Assembly (NCBI RefSeq): GCF_003569045.1
Contig: NZ_BFCB01000003.1
Span: 1,612,001-1,676,000 of the forward strand
Direction: 5' to 3'
DNA: 64,000 nucleotides
DNA from: Aggregatilinea lenta
GTDB taxonomy: Bacteria; Chloroflexota; Anaerolineae; Aggregatilineales; Aggregatilineaceae
Positions 1 to 7,635 of the stretch are shown here, piece after piece (the first letter of the stretch is position 1; each line of letters begins with the position of its first letter). A program made the position numbers and the translations under genes. The notes under the pieces are model-generated. The model saw only the letters and a list, made by a program, of their open reading frames with translations, made no database searches and was not told where the DNA came from.

Positions 1-424
1 CGGGTGAATACTCGCGATTGGCGTTGGCGTCCCAGGCATTTCCGGCCCAGGAAAACCCGAAGTGGTCGTAGCCCATCAGGGAGCGATACTCGAGCGCATT
101 GAGCCCGAAAAACTTCGGGTCATCCCACAGGCGCTTGAAGAAGCGCTCGTTGTGGTTGCCCAGCACGGTGGGGTAAAAACACGCCTCCGGCACCGCCGAC
201 ACCAACTCCTCGTAGCGTTCCCACTGGAAGTCCAGCTCGTCCTGCACCGTCTCCCGGCGATCCGGGTTCTTGTCGAACTTCGACAGGCGGTAGAAGTCGA
301 TGTCGTCCGAGCCGACCGGGACGACGTCGGGCTGGAAACGCTGCGTGAGTAGCAGCGCCAGCTCCCAGGCGTCGCGGTCGATGAAAATCCCGTGCTGGTC
401 GGTGAGCCAGGCGATCTTTGTCAT
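1..424 (-). CDS. Calcineurin-like metallophosphoesterase, partial (C-terminus beyond window)
   Basis: Reading the minus strand from ATG at 424 gives an open frame that runs off the left edge, 141 codons visible. The N-terminus reads MTKIAWLTDQHG, matching the first metal motif (D-x-H) of the calcineurin-like phosphoesterase fold, and a GNHNERF motif about 85 residues later matches the GNH(D/E) motif. The start overlaps the portal stop by four bases (ATGA), so it is translationally coupled to packaging genes. Phage metallophosphoesterases act on nucleotides or nucleic acid ends; the substrate cannot be told here. A dispersed palindrome at 39-54 lies in frame inside the gene. Confidence 0.8.
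   Translation of the reverse strand, partial: MTKIAWLTDQHGIFIDRDAWELALLLTQRFQPDVVPVGSDDIDFYRLSKFDKNPDRRETVQDELDFQWERYEELVSAVPEACFYPTVLGNHNERFFKRLWDDPKFFGLNALEYRSLMGYDHFGFSWAGNAWDANANREYSP
39..54. repeat. Dispersed palindrome, variant centre
   Basis: TTTCCGGCCCAGGAAA; arms intact, centre variant. In frame inside the phosphoesterase gene (reads FSWAGN). Confidence 0.7.
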
Positions 425-1977
425 TCTTTGTCCTCGCTGTTGTCGTCGTCAGAGTCGGATTCGCCGGCGGTTTTGTCGGCCTTGTCGGTCAGGGTGGTCG
501 GATCGGGCTGCGTCTGCTCGGCGATGCGCGCTGCCATCTCGGCTGCGCGGTCTTCGTCGGCACGAATACGTTCGATTTCCTGCGCAGGGTCTTTCGCGCC
601 CAGCAGTTCCAGGCCGCTTTCCAGCGACAGGGTTTTGGGCGTGGTCGAGAGGCGCTTGACCACCTCGTCGACGATTTCGGTGCGTTCGCGCGGCAGAATG
701 GGCGCGAAATTGACCTGAATGCGCGCGGTGTCGTAGATGCTGAGCAGGCCGGCGGGCATTCTGGCGGGGCGATTCGTCTGCGCGATGGTGACAATCAGGT
801 CGACCAGGCGCAGGATGCCGCTGCGCAAATAGGTGCGCGAGCGCTTGATTGAGCGGGTCAGCGGCCACATGCGGATAATCAGCGTCGCACCGGAACGCTG
901 GGAGCCCTGGTCGATGCCGAAGGCCACCGGCGGAGCGTAAGACGCGGTGCGCGCCCAGTCATAGACGAAGTTCACGTGATCGAACGACGACTCCGGGACC
1001 GGGTTTTTGGCCTCAAGGAGGTTAATCTGGGGCGGCTCGTTGCCGGGCAGCGTCCGGCCGAGGTTCCACAACTGATCCGGGTCGAGCGGGAACTCGTCGC
1101 GGTCGTTGATGTTGTTCGGCAGGTTCACACCCCACTTGAGCGGGTGCGCGTTGTAGGTAATGGCCTCGCCGATGTCGGCCAGGCGAATGTTCATCTCGTC
1201 CTGAGCGGCGCTGACTGCGTCGGTCAGGGCGTCGCCGTACGGGCTGTCGGCTCGCAGGCGCGGAAAATAGATCAGCGGGATTTTGCCCCAGGGGTTGCGT
1301 CCGCTGTACTGGTCGATGCGCTTGCCCTCGACGGTGTTGGTGTAGAGCGAGCGCGTCCAGTGCTCGATGCGATAGACGAACTGCTTGTCGGTGCTGATGC
1401 CGTAGATCTCGCGCGCGGCCGCGCCAGGCACGAGGATGACGAGGTAGGCTTCGATCAACTCATCTGGATCGTCGGGGTTCCAGACCGGGAAAAAAGCCGT
1501 GACCGGGAGGCGTTCGATGCGCACCCCGAAGGGGCGACGCGGATCGGGCGACACCTTGAGCACGCCCCCGCCGTAGCGTTCGCGGTCGAGGACCAGCTCC
1601 CACCCCTTCGTGTCGAAGCCGTTGTCGTCAAGCACGTCGTAGATATAGCGGCGCAGGTTATCTGCGGCCTCGCGGGCGCGCTCAGTGGGAATGGTGTACC
1701 CACCGGGATCGATGTCCAGATGAAAGAGGCGGTCATCCCACTCTCCCCAGATGGCATCCGCCTGAGAATGGCACAGCAGCTTGACCAGATTCATCCTGAC
1801 CGGGAACAACTCCGGGGGATTCGTCTCGGTCGGGTCCTCAATCGTCTCTTTCAGACGAAGGCCAGAGTAGTAGCGATGGTGCACGCCGTAGCGTTCCATC
1901 TGGCCCCACCACTCAGCGGCTGCGTTGGCTGGAAGCGCCCCGCCCAGGTCGGAAAACCACGGGAAGGTATGGTCCAT
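421..1977 (-). CDS. Phage portal protein
   Basis: The 518-residue product has the size and layout of phage portal proteins, the dodecameric ring at the packaging vertex. An N-terminal segment MNLVKLLCHSQAD is followed by a mixed alpha/beta body. A serine-glycine segment (GIDQGSQRSGATLIIRM) precedes a long basic helix, the usual stem/wing pattern of portals. The C-terminus is an acidic tail of Asp, Ser and Glu. The ATG at 1977 is preferred over a TTG at 1995, because GAGGA lies just upstream of it and the TTG falls in the T-run of a terminator. It lies downstream of TerL and dUTPase and overlaps the phosphoesterase by four bases. Portal identity is inferred from pattern and neighbourhood. Confidence 0.75.
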   Translation of the reverse strand: MDHTFPWFSDLGGALPANAAAEWWGQMERYGVHHRYYSGLRLKETIEDPTETNPPELFPVRMNLVKLLCHSQADAIWGEWDDRLFHLDIDPGGYTIPTERAREAADNLRRYIYDVLDDNGFDTKGWELVLDRERYGGGVLKVSPDPRRPFGVRIERLPVTAFFPVWNPDDPDELIEAYLVILVPGAAAREIYGISTDKQFVYRIEHWTRSLYTNTVEGKRIDQYSGRNPWGKIPLIYFPRLRADSPYGDALTDAVSAAQDEMNIRLADIGEAITYNAHPLKWGVNLPNNINDRDEFPLDPDQLWNLGRTLPGNEPPQINLLEAKNPVPESSFDHVNFVYDWARTASYAPPVAFGIDQGSQRSGATLIIRMWPLTRSIKRSRTYLRSGILRLVDLIVTIAQTNRPARMPAGLLSIYDTARIQVNFAPILPRERTEIVDEVVKRLSTTPKTLSLESGLELLGAKDPAQEIERIRADEDRAAEMAARIAEQTQPDPTTLTDKADKTAGESDSDDDNSEDKE

Positions 1978-1992
1978 AGGGTCCTCGGGAAA

Positions 1993-2054
1993 CAAAAAGA
2001 GGGCGCTGTTCTCCGCCCGGCAATTTCCTGCGCGGGAAAAGAACAGCGCCCTCT
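1993..2054 (-). terminator. Rho-independent terminator with the dispersed palindrome in its loop
   Basis: A perfect 15-bp stem (1998-2012 with 2040-2054, core GGGCGCTGTTCT) reads on the minus strand into TCTTTTTG. It separates the dUTPase/97-aa gene pair from the portal gene. The loop carries a copy of the TTTCC-N6-GGAAA palindrome, so the loop could itself fold. Confidence 0.8.
2024..2039. repeat. Dispersed palindrome
   Basis: TTTCCTGCGCGGGAAA, one mismatch, in the loop of the terminator between the portal gene and the 97-aa gene. Confidence 0.8.
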
Positions 2055-2074
2055 GTACGTCAGTCAGGCGGTGG

Positions 2075-2368
2075 TTAGCTGAATTTGTGGCTGCGGACCA
2101 TCTGGTAGCCGTCGATGGTCACCCGGCTTTCGCCGTGGACCGGCAGCCCATCCTGGACTTTGAGCACCTCGAAGGCGGCGGCGCCGCACTGGGCGGTCAG
2201 GTGTTCGGCGAGCGCGCGCAGCGGCTTTTCCGGCGCGCGCAGCGCGCGGATCAGGGCCGGCTCGGTCACGTCAACCTGAATCTCGACGTCTTCGATGCGC
2301 CCGTAGCCGAGCTGGTGCATGGCCGTGACCAGGCTTTGAAAACTTTGAAAGGTGGGGATGGGGATCAC
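2075..2368 (-). CDS. Hypothetical protein, 97 aa
   Basis: The gene starts with GTG at 2368, overlapping the dUTPase TGA by four bases, and ends just before a strong terminator. The product has an amphipathic N-terminal helix with repeated FQS, then VEIQVDVTEPALIRALRAP and a mixed alpha/beta C-terminus. No family is recognised. Its position between dUTPase and portal suggests a late or nucleotide-related accessory role, which is inference only. Confidence 0.65.
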   Translation of the reverse strand: MIPIPTFQSFQSLVTAMHQLGYGRIEDVEIQVDVTEPALIRALRAPEKPLRALAEHLTAQCGAAAFEVLKVQDGLPVHGESRVTIDGYQMVRSHKFS

Positions 2369-2820
2369 GCGGGTTCTCCTTGATTGATGCCGCCCTGGCC
2401 GCCGCGTTCAGTCGCGGTGACCTCATCCGATTCAACGGGGTCCAGATAGACCACCGGGGCGGTAACGAGCTGTGCAATCGCCTCCGCCTGCGACACCTTG
2501 AGGAAGCCGGGACCGGTGTGGCGCAGGGCGACCTTGAGCGTGCCGAGGCCCGGCGCGTCCGGGTCGTAGCGATAATCGGCGTCGACCGTGCCGTGGAAGC
2601 ACTCGATGCCCTGGCGGGCCGCGCGCGAGCGCGGGCGAATCTCGTGCTGCACGTTCGAGGGGCAGTCCGCGATGGCGATGCCGGTGTCAACCAACACCCA
2701 CCGTCCTGCAGGCAGTTCCATCGCGTGCAGCGGATAGAGATCCAGACCTGCACTGTGCGGCGTCGAGCGGGTCGGCAGTTTGGCTCCCGGAATGGCAATC
2801 TTGAATTGAATCTGCTTCAT
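2365..2820 (-). CDS. dut: dUTP diphosphatase (dUTPase)
   Basis: This enzyme hydrolyses dUTP to dUMP and pyrophosphate, keeping uracil out of DNA and supplying dUMP for dTTP synthesis. All five trimeric dUTPase motifs can be followed in the 151 residues: AGLDLYP (motif 1), RSRAA (2), GTVDADYR (3, with the catalytic Asp), EAIAQLV (4) and a degenerate glycine-rich ERGGQGG near the C-terminus (5). Motif 5 lacks the usual Phe, so the C-terminal arm is divergent. The ATG overlaps the TerL stop by four bases, placing it in the packaging operon. Confidence 0.9.
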   Translation of the reverse strand: MKQIQFKIAIPGAKLPTRSTPHSAGLDLYPLHAMELPAGRWVLVDTGIAIADCPSNVQHEIRPRSRAARQGIECFHGTVDADYRYDPDAPGLGTLKVALRHTGPGFLKVSQAEAIAQLVTAPVVYLDPVESDEVTATERGGQGGINQGEPA

Positions 2821-4325
2821 GCGGATCTCCTATAGCGCCCTTTCTGAGGGTGACGCGTGCCCTGCTGGTAGCGCAGGGGGCGCGAGCGTGGCTGATGCTG
2901 GATGCCCTCGTCCTTGCCGTCGACGTGACGGATCAGGAAGGCGATCATCGCCAGGGTCATGACCAGGTCGTTGTCCAGGTCCTTGTCGTTGCGGGTATAG
3001 CGTGCGAGCTGGAGGTGCAGGCCCTTGATGAAGGGGAAAGCGAGATCCTGGTTGGTCAGCAAGAGGGAGAGGGCGTTGAGCATGCCGCTCTTGTCGCGGT
3101 TGAAGTTGATGCGCGAGACCTCGATGCCGTTGGCCTCAAACGCCAGCTCGTCCATCGCGGCCTGGGTGCCCGTCGCGTCCAGGCCGCGCAGCGACGGGTA
3201 GTACTTGTCCAGCGCGTAGCGGTAACTGTCCAGGAAGGGCATGTAGGAGCCGCGCCCGCTGACCCAGTGCAGGTAGGCCAGCGAATACGGGCGATACGTG
3301 ACGTCCAGGACCATCACCGCGCCGGCGTTGCGGTTCGGGACGTCGCCCATACCGGGGTCGCCCGCCTCCACATAGATATGGCCGGGGATGTAGGGTCGCT
3401 CCCAGAGCGTGACGCCATGCCGTGGGTGCACGTCTTCGCGCCAGCCCGGCAGCGGGTCGCCCTTTTCCGGGCGAATGGCGAGCTCCATCGCGTCGTTCAG
3501 CAGGCGGTCTTCAGCCGTTGCGATATGACGCGCGGGGAACATGGTGTTGCCGTAATCGGGGAACTCGCCCATCAGCTCGACGCGGATCATCTCGTCCGAG
3601 TAGCCCGCCTTCATCAGACGAATCTGCTCGTCCGTGATGTGCGTGTTGTCGTAAATCGTCGAGCGGATGGCGGCGTAGTCGGCAAGCTGCATGTCCAGCG
3701 AGCCGGGCGTGCCGCGCGCGAACCAGTCGCGCAGCCAGGGGCAGTCGGTCGGCGAGGTCGTCGCGTCGAGGCGGGCCATACGCGGGATTCCGGGCAGGCG
3801 CTCGCCACGCAGACGGCCGCGCAGGGCGTTCATGGTCTCGATGTCATACTCGTACCCGGCCTCGTCGAACACCACGCGGTCGAACTCGAGACCGCGGATG
3901 TGAGTCGCCTGCTGCCCCGCCGTACGGAACAGCCAGCTCGATCCGTTTTTGAAGCGGATGAGCGGGTACGGGCGTTTGACGATGTCAGCAATCAGGTGGT
4001 CGATGCGCGGGCGGTACTGCTCCGAAGTGATCCACGAATAGGCCATCTCGAAGGGGATTTCAGCCTGCGCACTGGTGATCGAGGTGGATAGCGCCTTGAA
4101 CCCCGGGAGCGTGAGACAGTCAGACATGACTGACGCGGCGATCCCCCAGGATTTACCGGACGCGATAGACCCGACCCACGTGACGTTTGGCTGGCGCGCC
4201 TGGTGATAGGCGTACTGCTTCGCCAGCGGTTCGGCGCCGAAGTACCATTTCGTCAGATGCGGGTAGAGTTTGTTTTCCCGGAGCCCGGCGACCAGAAAAT
4301 AACGGTCGGCCTCGGTGAGGATCAT
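2817..4325 (-). CDS. terL: Terminase large subunit (TerL), ATPase and nuclease
   Basis: The motor that cuts and pumps phage DNA into proheads. In 502 residues, Walker A is GSIASGKS (about 52-59), Walker B with the catalytic Glu is VVFDEAG (about 151-157), and a coupling motif LDATTSP follows. The C-terminal RNase H-like nuclease shows acidic residues in EAGDPG (about D323), LDATG (about D383) and DNDLV (about D453). ATG at 4325 is preferred over GTG at 4328 because GGGAG then sits six bases upstream. A terminator at 4341-4363 separates it from the ParR-like gene. No adjacent small subunit is recognised. Confidence 0.9.
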   Translation of the reverse strand: MILTEADRYFLVAGLRENKLYPHLTKWYFGAEPLAKQYAYHQARQPNVTWVGSIASGKSWGIAASVMSDCLTLPGFKALSTSITSAQAEIPFEMAYSWITSEQYRPRIDHLIADIVKRPYPLIRFKNGSSWLFRTAGQQATHIRGLEFDRVVFDEAGYEYDIETMNALRGRLRGERLPGIPRMARLDATTSPTDCPWLRDWFARGTPGSLDMQLADYAAIRSTIYDNTHITDEQIRLMKAGYSDEMIRVELMGEFPDYGNTMFPARHIATAEDRLLNDAMELAIRPEKGDPLPGWREDVHPRHGVTLWERPYIPGHIYVEAGDPGMGDVPNRNAGAVMVLDVTYRPYSLAYLHWVSGRGSYMPFLDSYRYALDKYYPSLRGLDATGTQAAMDELAFEANGIEVSRINFNRDKSGMLNALSLLLTNQDLAFPFIKGLHLQLARYTRNDKDLDNDLVMTLAMIAFLIRHVDGKDEGIQHQPRSRPLRYQQGTRHPQKGRYRRSA

Positions 4326-4340
4326 CACGGGCTCCCAAAT

Positions 4341-4363
4341 TAAAAAGCCCTCGAAGGGGCTTT
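4341..4363 (-). terminator. Rho-independent terminator after the par operon
   Basis: On the minus strand AAAGCCC-loop-GGGCTTT is followed by further Ts. It lies between the ParR-like gene and terL, so segregation and packaging genes are probably separate transcripts. Confidence 0.75.
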
Positions 4364-4376
4364 GTGAATGTGGCTG

Positions 4377-4820
4377 TCAGGTGCGGAGTTTGCCGAGTAA
4401 GCCTTCGACGCGGTCCTTGACCTCGTCGTCGGCGTCCTCGGCGGGCGGGGCGGTGCTGACCTTGCCCGAGCGCAGCATGGCGTGAATTTCCAGCACGGTC
4501 TGGCGCAGCTCGTCGAGGCCCGCGATCTCCAGGCGCTCGTTCGGCGGTTTCCTACGCAGGAAATTCCGTACGGCGCTGGGCGCGCCCTCCGGGTCCTCAC
4601 TCAGGAGTGGGTGCAGCGTCGCGAGGAAGTCTTTGACCCACTCGGAGACGTCCTGCGGAAAGGCGTCAATGATCTCCGCAACTCGGCGGTCGCGGTCAGA
4701 GGCGTTCAACCAGAAGCCGTTGTAGCGCACGCGCTTGCCCTGTTCGTAGAGCGGAATAACGCTCTCAGGCATTCCGCCATACGCCCTGCGTCGAGGGGTG
4801 TTTCGCGGCCGGCCAGACAT
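4377..4820 (-). CDS. Probable ParR-like centromere-binding protein (or small terminase subunit)
   Basis: The 147-residue product begins with a basic tail (MSGRPRNTPRRR). A short strand-like segment (KRVRYNGFWLN), helix DRDRRVAEIIDAFP and helix DVSEWVKDFLATL resemble a ribbon-helix-helix fold. A flexible acidic stretch and a C-terminal helix follow. It starts two bases after the parM stop, the usual parM-parR order of type II partition loci, and precedes a terminator, so ParR is favoured over a small terminase subunit. Sequence identity alone does not prove it. A palindrome is in frame at 4548-4563, read as NFLRRK. Confidence 0.5.
   Translation of the reverse strand: MSGRPRNTPRRRAYGGMPESVIPLYEQGKRVRYNGFWLNASDRDRRVAEIIDAFPQDVSEWVKDFLATLHPLLSEDPEGAPSAVRNFLRRKPPNERLEIAGLDELRQTVLEIHAMLRSGKVSTAPPAEDADDEVKDRVEGLLGKLRT
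4548..4563. repeat. Dispersed palindrome
   Basis: TTTCCTACGCAGGAAA inside the ParR-like gene, read as FLRRK. Confidence 0.85.
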
Positions 4821-4822
4821 GA

Positions 4823-5827
4823 CTATTCTCCGATGCCGCGCATCAGGCCGAAGCGATAGGCGCCGACCACGTTCGCCATGTGGGACTTAATGCCATACGC
4901 GCTGTCGATGGAGAACGCATGCTTCCAGGGTAGCCAGGTGCCGACGTGCTCGGCCCCACCGCCCGTAATCAGAATGAGCTCGGCCTCATTACCCCCATCC
5001 CATTCGCTGTTAACCTTGCCGACGATGCGCTGCGCCAACGTGGAAGCGGCGTCGTCGATGACCGATCCGAGGCTCACGCGCTCCGGCCCGTGCATGAAGT
5101 AGCCCTCATACAGGGCCTTGTCGAGGTCCAGGGGGCTCAGCGTGCGGCCGTAGGCGCTCTGGATGTAATCGTCCAGGACCTGCCACAGCGAGGACATCCC
5201 GGCCTTGTCGATGCCCCAACACATGTTGGGGATCAGTTCCAGGTTGTCGAAGAACAGGCCGTCGGTCGTGCGACCGCCAATGTCAATCACCGCGACTCGC
5301 TTGTCCAGCAGGTCACCAGAGACGACTTGACCGGCCTTGTTAAGCAGCATGTAGCAGATGCTGCCGAAGCCTTCGGGGATCAGGTGCAGATCCTCCGCAT
5401 CGAGCTTGAAGCGGTAGGTCTGGCCCTCGAACGTGATCTCGTAGAAGCCGGCCAGGCGCTTACGGACTTCATCCCGCGCGTTCATATAGAAGCGCACCGG
5501 GAGCGAGGCTACGACGCCGAGGTCGGTCGAGCGGTGCAGCACGCTGACCATCGCGCCGGCGAAGAGCTGGCGGTAAGACTCGCCCTCGACGCGGTAGCGT
5601 CCCATCTGGGAAACGTCCATCCGGCCCAGCTTGAAAGCGGTGTGACCCAGCGCCAGGCGGGAGCCTTCGTATTCGATGACCAGATCGCCGTTGGTATCGG
5701 TCAAACCGTCGAAGTCCAGCGCCCCACTCTCCATCGCCACGAAGGACGGGAAAGCGATTTCCGCACGTGAGGAGACGGCCTTGGTGTTGACGTTACCGAT
5801 GTCCACTGAAAGCAGGCGTTTGCCCAT
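4823..5827 (-). CDS. parM: ParM-like actin ATPase (plasmid segregation)
   Basis: A 334-residue actin/Hsp70-fold ATPase expected to polymerise and push sister replicons apart. The phosphate-1 loop is SVDIGNVNTK near the N-terminus, phosphate-2 is VAVIDIGGRTTDG and the adenosine motif is LILITGGGAEHVG. A GGAGG ribosome-binding site precedes the ATG at 5827. Upstream lie 10-bp spaced repeats that resemble a parC centromere, and downstream a ParR-like gene. Its presence argues that the phage-like element is, or was, maintained as a low-copy plasmid. A tubulin-like or filament-forming phage role is possible, but the motifs are actin-type. Confidence 0.85.
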   Translation of the reverse strand: MGKRLLSVDIGNVNTKAVSSRAEIAFPSFVAMESGALDFDGLTDTNGDLVIEYEGSRLALGHTAFKLGRMDVSQMGRYRVEGESYRQLFAGAMVSVLHRSTDLGVVASLPVRFYMNARDEVRKRLAGFYEITFEGQTYRFKLDAEDLHLIPEGFGSICYMLLNKAGQVVSGDLLDKRVAVIDIGGRTTDGLFFDNLELIPNMCWGIDKAGMSSLWQVLDDYIQSAYGRTLSPLDLDKALYEGYFMHGPERVSLGSVIDDAASTLAQRIVGKVNSEWDGGNEAELILITGGGAEHVGTWLPWKHAFSIDSAYGIKSHMANVVGAYRFGLMRGIGE

Positions 5828-5837
5828 GGGTTTTCCT

Positions 5838-5918
5838 CCGGGGTAGGATACGTATGCTCAACGCATGTTCGCATACGTCAGCGTACGTAATTATACCCAT
5901 TTCCTGTGCAGGAAACCA
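5838..5918 (-). promoter_or_regulatory. parM promoter and parC-like iterons
   Basis: On the minus strand TGGTTT (5918-5913), a 17-bp spacer and TATAAT (5895-5890) form a sigma70-type promoter. The spacer contains most of a dispersed palindrome. Between it and parM are units on a 10-bp period, ACGTACGC, ACGTATGC and ACATGCG, then the inverted copy GCATACGT, as expected of a ParR-binding centromere that also autoregulates. Confidence 0.55.
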
Positions 5919-6184
5919 GGGGGAACGTGTGGGCGATAGGTAATTGGGTGGAACTCTGTGATCCAGATCGGGTTGCTCAACCGGTCGAGATAATCCTCGA
6001 CCGCTTTCCGCACCGTGGCGTCGCCGTTGTGCCACACGCTGTGGCAGATCCGGCAGAGCGTGACCATGCGATCTGGGTCATCCCGACCATGCGCGCCATA
6101 CGAGTCGACGTGGTGGGCATCTAATCCCTCGACCCGACCGCAGCAGACACAGGCTCCGTCCCGCTCCCGGACCTGTTTGGCCAT
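5891..6184 (-). CDS. HNH endonuclease
   Basis: A 97-residue HNH nuclease: CVCCG and LCRICHSVWH supply the zinc cysteines, and LDAHHV supplies the catalytic His pair. Small HNH proteins next to terminases often assist packaging-site cleavage; free-standing homing nucleases are the alternative. The ATG at 6184, five bases after the preceding TAA, is chosen over an upstream start at 6238 that would overlap that gene. Its last codons overlap the parM promoter. Confidence 0.8.
   Translation of the reverse strand: MAKQVRERDGACVCCGRVEGLDAHHVDSYGAHGRDDPDRMVTLCRICHSVWHNGDATVRKAVEDYLDRLSNPIWITEFHPITYRPHVPPGFLHRKWV
5900..5915. repeat. Dispersed palindrome
   Basis: TTTCCTGTGCAGGAAA, in frame near the HNH C-terminus (GFLHRK) and overlapping the -35/spacer of the parM promoter. 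Confidence 0.85.
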
Positions 6185-6188
6185 GGCC

Positions 6189-6506
6189 TTATTTCGTCTT
6201 CGAGCCACCCTTGGGCGCCTCTTCGGGCTTCGGGTCAACCTTGAGCGCTACGTCGAGCTTCACGCCAGCCACGGCCAGTATCTCGCCGATCACGTCCGCT
6301 GAGTCGTAGAGCGGGTTGATCTCAGCCTTGAGCTGGTACGTAAGGCCCCCTAAGGGGTGCTTGTGCTCCGACAGCTCGGCGTTGATGATGCCTTCGGCCG
6401 TGCGTGCCAGCGATATCTGGCGGCGATCTTCGCCCCAGATGACGAGCTTATCTGCTTCACCCGCAGGCGTTGGCGTGACGATATGGACAAACGCTGATTT
6501 CTTCAT
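6189..6506 (-). CDS. Hypothetical protein, 105 aa
   Basis: Starts at ATG 6506, overlapping the upstream stop by four bases. The product is predicted mostly beta (FVHIVTPTPAGEADKLVIWG), with a central helix and a C-terminal lysine-rich tail (APKGGSKTK). No known domain is recognised. It belongs to the minus-strand cluster 5.9-7.0 kb, read from the promoter near 7.1 kb. Confidence 0.65.
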   Translation of the reverse strand: MKKSAFVHIVTPTPAGEADKLVIWGEDRRQISLARTAEGIINAELSEHKHPLGGLTYQLKAEINPLYDSADVIGEILAVAGVKLDVALKVDPKPEEAPKGGSKTK

Positions 6507-6721
6507 GAGGCCCTTCCTCTCAAGGCGAGCAATCTGATCAGGTCGTGACGGGGCAGCTTAATCGCTCCCTCGTAGGCATTCAGCATCGTCGCCATATCGG
6601 CGACGAGGATTTTCAGCGCGTGGCCGATGTCCCCGTACGGGTCCTCGGCATAATCACAGCAGGCTTCGAGCGTTTTTTGCTGACGCTCATCCAGCATCCG
6701 GGTCCAATCACCGTTCTCCAT
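6503..6721 (-). CDS. Hypothetical protein, 72 aa
   Basis: A short all-helical protein (MENGDWTRMLDERQQK, then HALKILVADMATMLNAY). ATG at 6721 is chosen because GGAGG lies nine bases upstream; a start at 6745 lacks one. It overlaps the upstream gene by 14 bases and the downstream gene by four. No family is recognised. Confidence 0.6.
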   Translation of the reverse strand: MENGDWTRMLDERQQKTLEACCDYAEDPYGDIGHALKILVADMATMLNAYEGAIKLPRHDLIRLLALRGRAS

Positions 6722-6998
6722 CTCGAATCGCCTCCGCGAGGGCATTGTAAGCCAGCAGGCTCAGGTAGTCATAAGTCGCCCGAGGGAAGCGGTCCTGGAG
6801 AAAGACGATCAAACGGTCGAACTGCTTCGAGTCGGGCGTGAACTGCAACCCGACACGACTCCGGTAGATAATGCCTCGCGCCGCCATCAGGGCAACCTGC
6901 TCAGGGGCAGACCTAACCTGGACGCGCAGCATGGACCACGCCATGCCGACCAGCGCCAACGCGCTCAGGACAGCACAAACGAGCAGGACAACTGCCAT
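6708..6998 (-). CDS. Small membrane-anchored protein, 96 aa
   Basis: The N-terminus is one hydrophobic segment (residues 2-22, VVLLVCAVLSALALVGMAW), so the protein is likely tethered with a cytoplasmic C-terminal domain (DRLIVFLQDRFP, YDYLSLLAYNALAEAI). First gene after the promoter at 7095-7123. Function unknown. Confidence 0.65.
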   Translation of the reverse strand: MAVVLLVCAVLSALALVGMAWSMLRVQVRSAPEQVALMAARGIIYRSRVGLQFTPDSKQFDRLIVFLQDRFPRATYDYLSLLAYNALAEAIRDGER

Positions 6999-7027
6999 TG
7001 CTCACCTCGATTGTTGCCAGTGGGGAA

Positions 7028-7056
7028 AAGGAGGGGGCCCGCGCCGGCCCCCTGAG
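7028..7056 (-). terminator. GC-rich hairpin in 5' leader, possible attenuator
   Basis: GGGGGCC-loop-GGCCCCC followed on the minus strand by CTCCTTTTCC, between the promoter and the first gene of the minus-strand cluster. The position suggests attenuation, with a weak T-run. Confidence 0.45.
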
Positions 7057-7094
7057 CGCAGGGGAGATGTGCGCCGTGAACATTGTGAGGTACC

Positions 7095-7123
7095 ATTATA
7101 GCACATATGTTCTACTAAGTCAA
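7095..7123 (-). promoter_or_regulatory. sigma70-type promoter with SOS-like operator
   Basis: On the minus strand TTGACT (7123-7118), a 17-bp spacer and TATAAT (7100-7095). The spacer contains GAACATATGTGC, one mismatch from GAAC-N4-GTTC, the Bacillus/Actinobacteria LexA box. It drives the minus-strand genes from 6998 leftwards. Confidence 0.7.
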
Positions 7124-7263
7124 GGCTGAACATTGATGTTTGCGGAAAATGTTGCCGAGGGAGGAAGCCTGTCGCGGTGGGTATGGCGTGGCCCGGAGCA
7201 GGAGAAAACTCGGTGCTCAGGGCAGATCATCGTGTTGAGGGTTGGTGTCGGGAGAGGCGAGAA

Positions 7264-7635
7264 TCAATCTCGTTTGATAGGAAGCTGCCGCACGCGAACC
7301 GTTTCATCATCTACCGCGATGATAGAACCGGTTAGCAGATCCGCTTCGCAGCACGTCAGCACGTCTTCCAATCGTTTCGTGATCACATTTGCTGTTTCGT
7401 TGCCCAGACGGAAAATGATCACGCTGGGCAGCGCTGCGCCGCTGGCTGCCATCAGGTAGCCAAAATCGAGGTCGAGCGTCAGCACGATCTGGTCTTCGGC
7501 GTGCGCTTTCGCCAGAATAGCCGTATCGTCGGCCCGCTGCATGCCTTCATCGCGCACGTGCATCACCGCGTGGCCCTGCTCGCGCAACCATGTCACCGTG
7601 CTCTGCGCGATAGCCATGTCGGCCAAGAATTTCAC
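7264..7635 (-). CDS. DUF5615 PIN-like toxin
   Basis: 123 residues beginning (V)KFLADMAIAQSTVTWLREQG with DEGMQ, LTLDLDFGYL and PSVIIFRLG, the conserved acidic pattern of DUF5615 PIN-like proteins, presumed RNases. GTG at 7635 overlaps the antitoxin TGA by four bases, the usual DUF433-DUF5615 arrangement, and replaces an earlier in-frame start at 7674. As a toxin-antitoxin pair it probably stabilises the element. Confidence 0.85.
   Translation of the reverse strand: MKFLADMAIAQSTVTWLREQGHAVMHVRDEGMQRADDTAILAKAHAEDQIVLTLDLDFGYLMAASGAALPSVIIFRLGNETANVITKRLEDVLTCCEADLLTGSIIAVDDETVRVRQLPIKRD

Noticed and set aside
976-2082. Long plus-strand open frame opposite the portal gene
   Set aside because: Antisense shadow of a GC-rich gene; low-complexity Val/Ala/Arg composition, no ribosome-binding site and no family pattern.
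2850-4091. 413-codon plus-strand open frame opposite terL
   Set aside because: TerL on the other strand has all catalytic motifs; this frame is its shadow.
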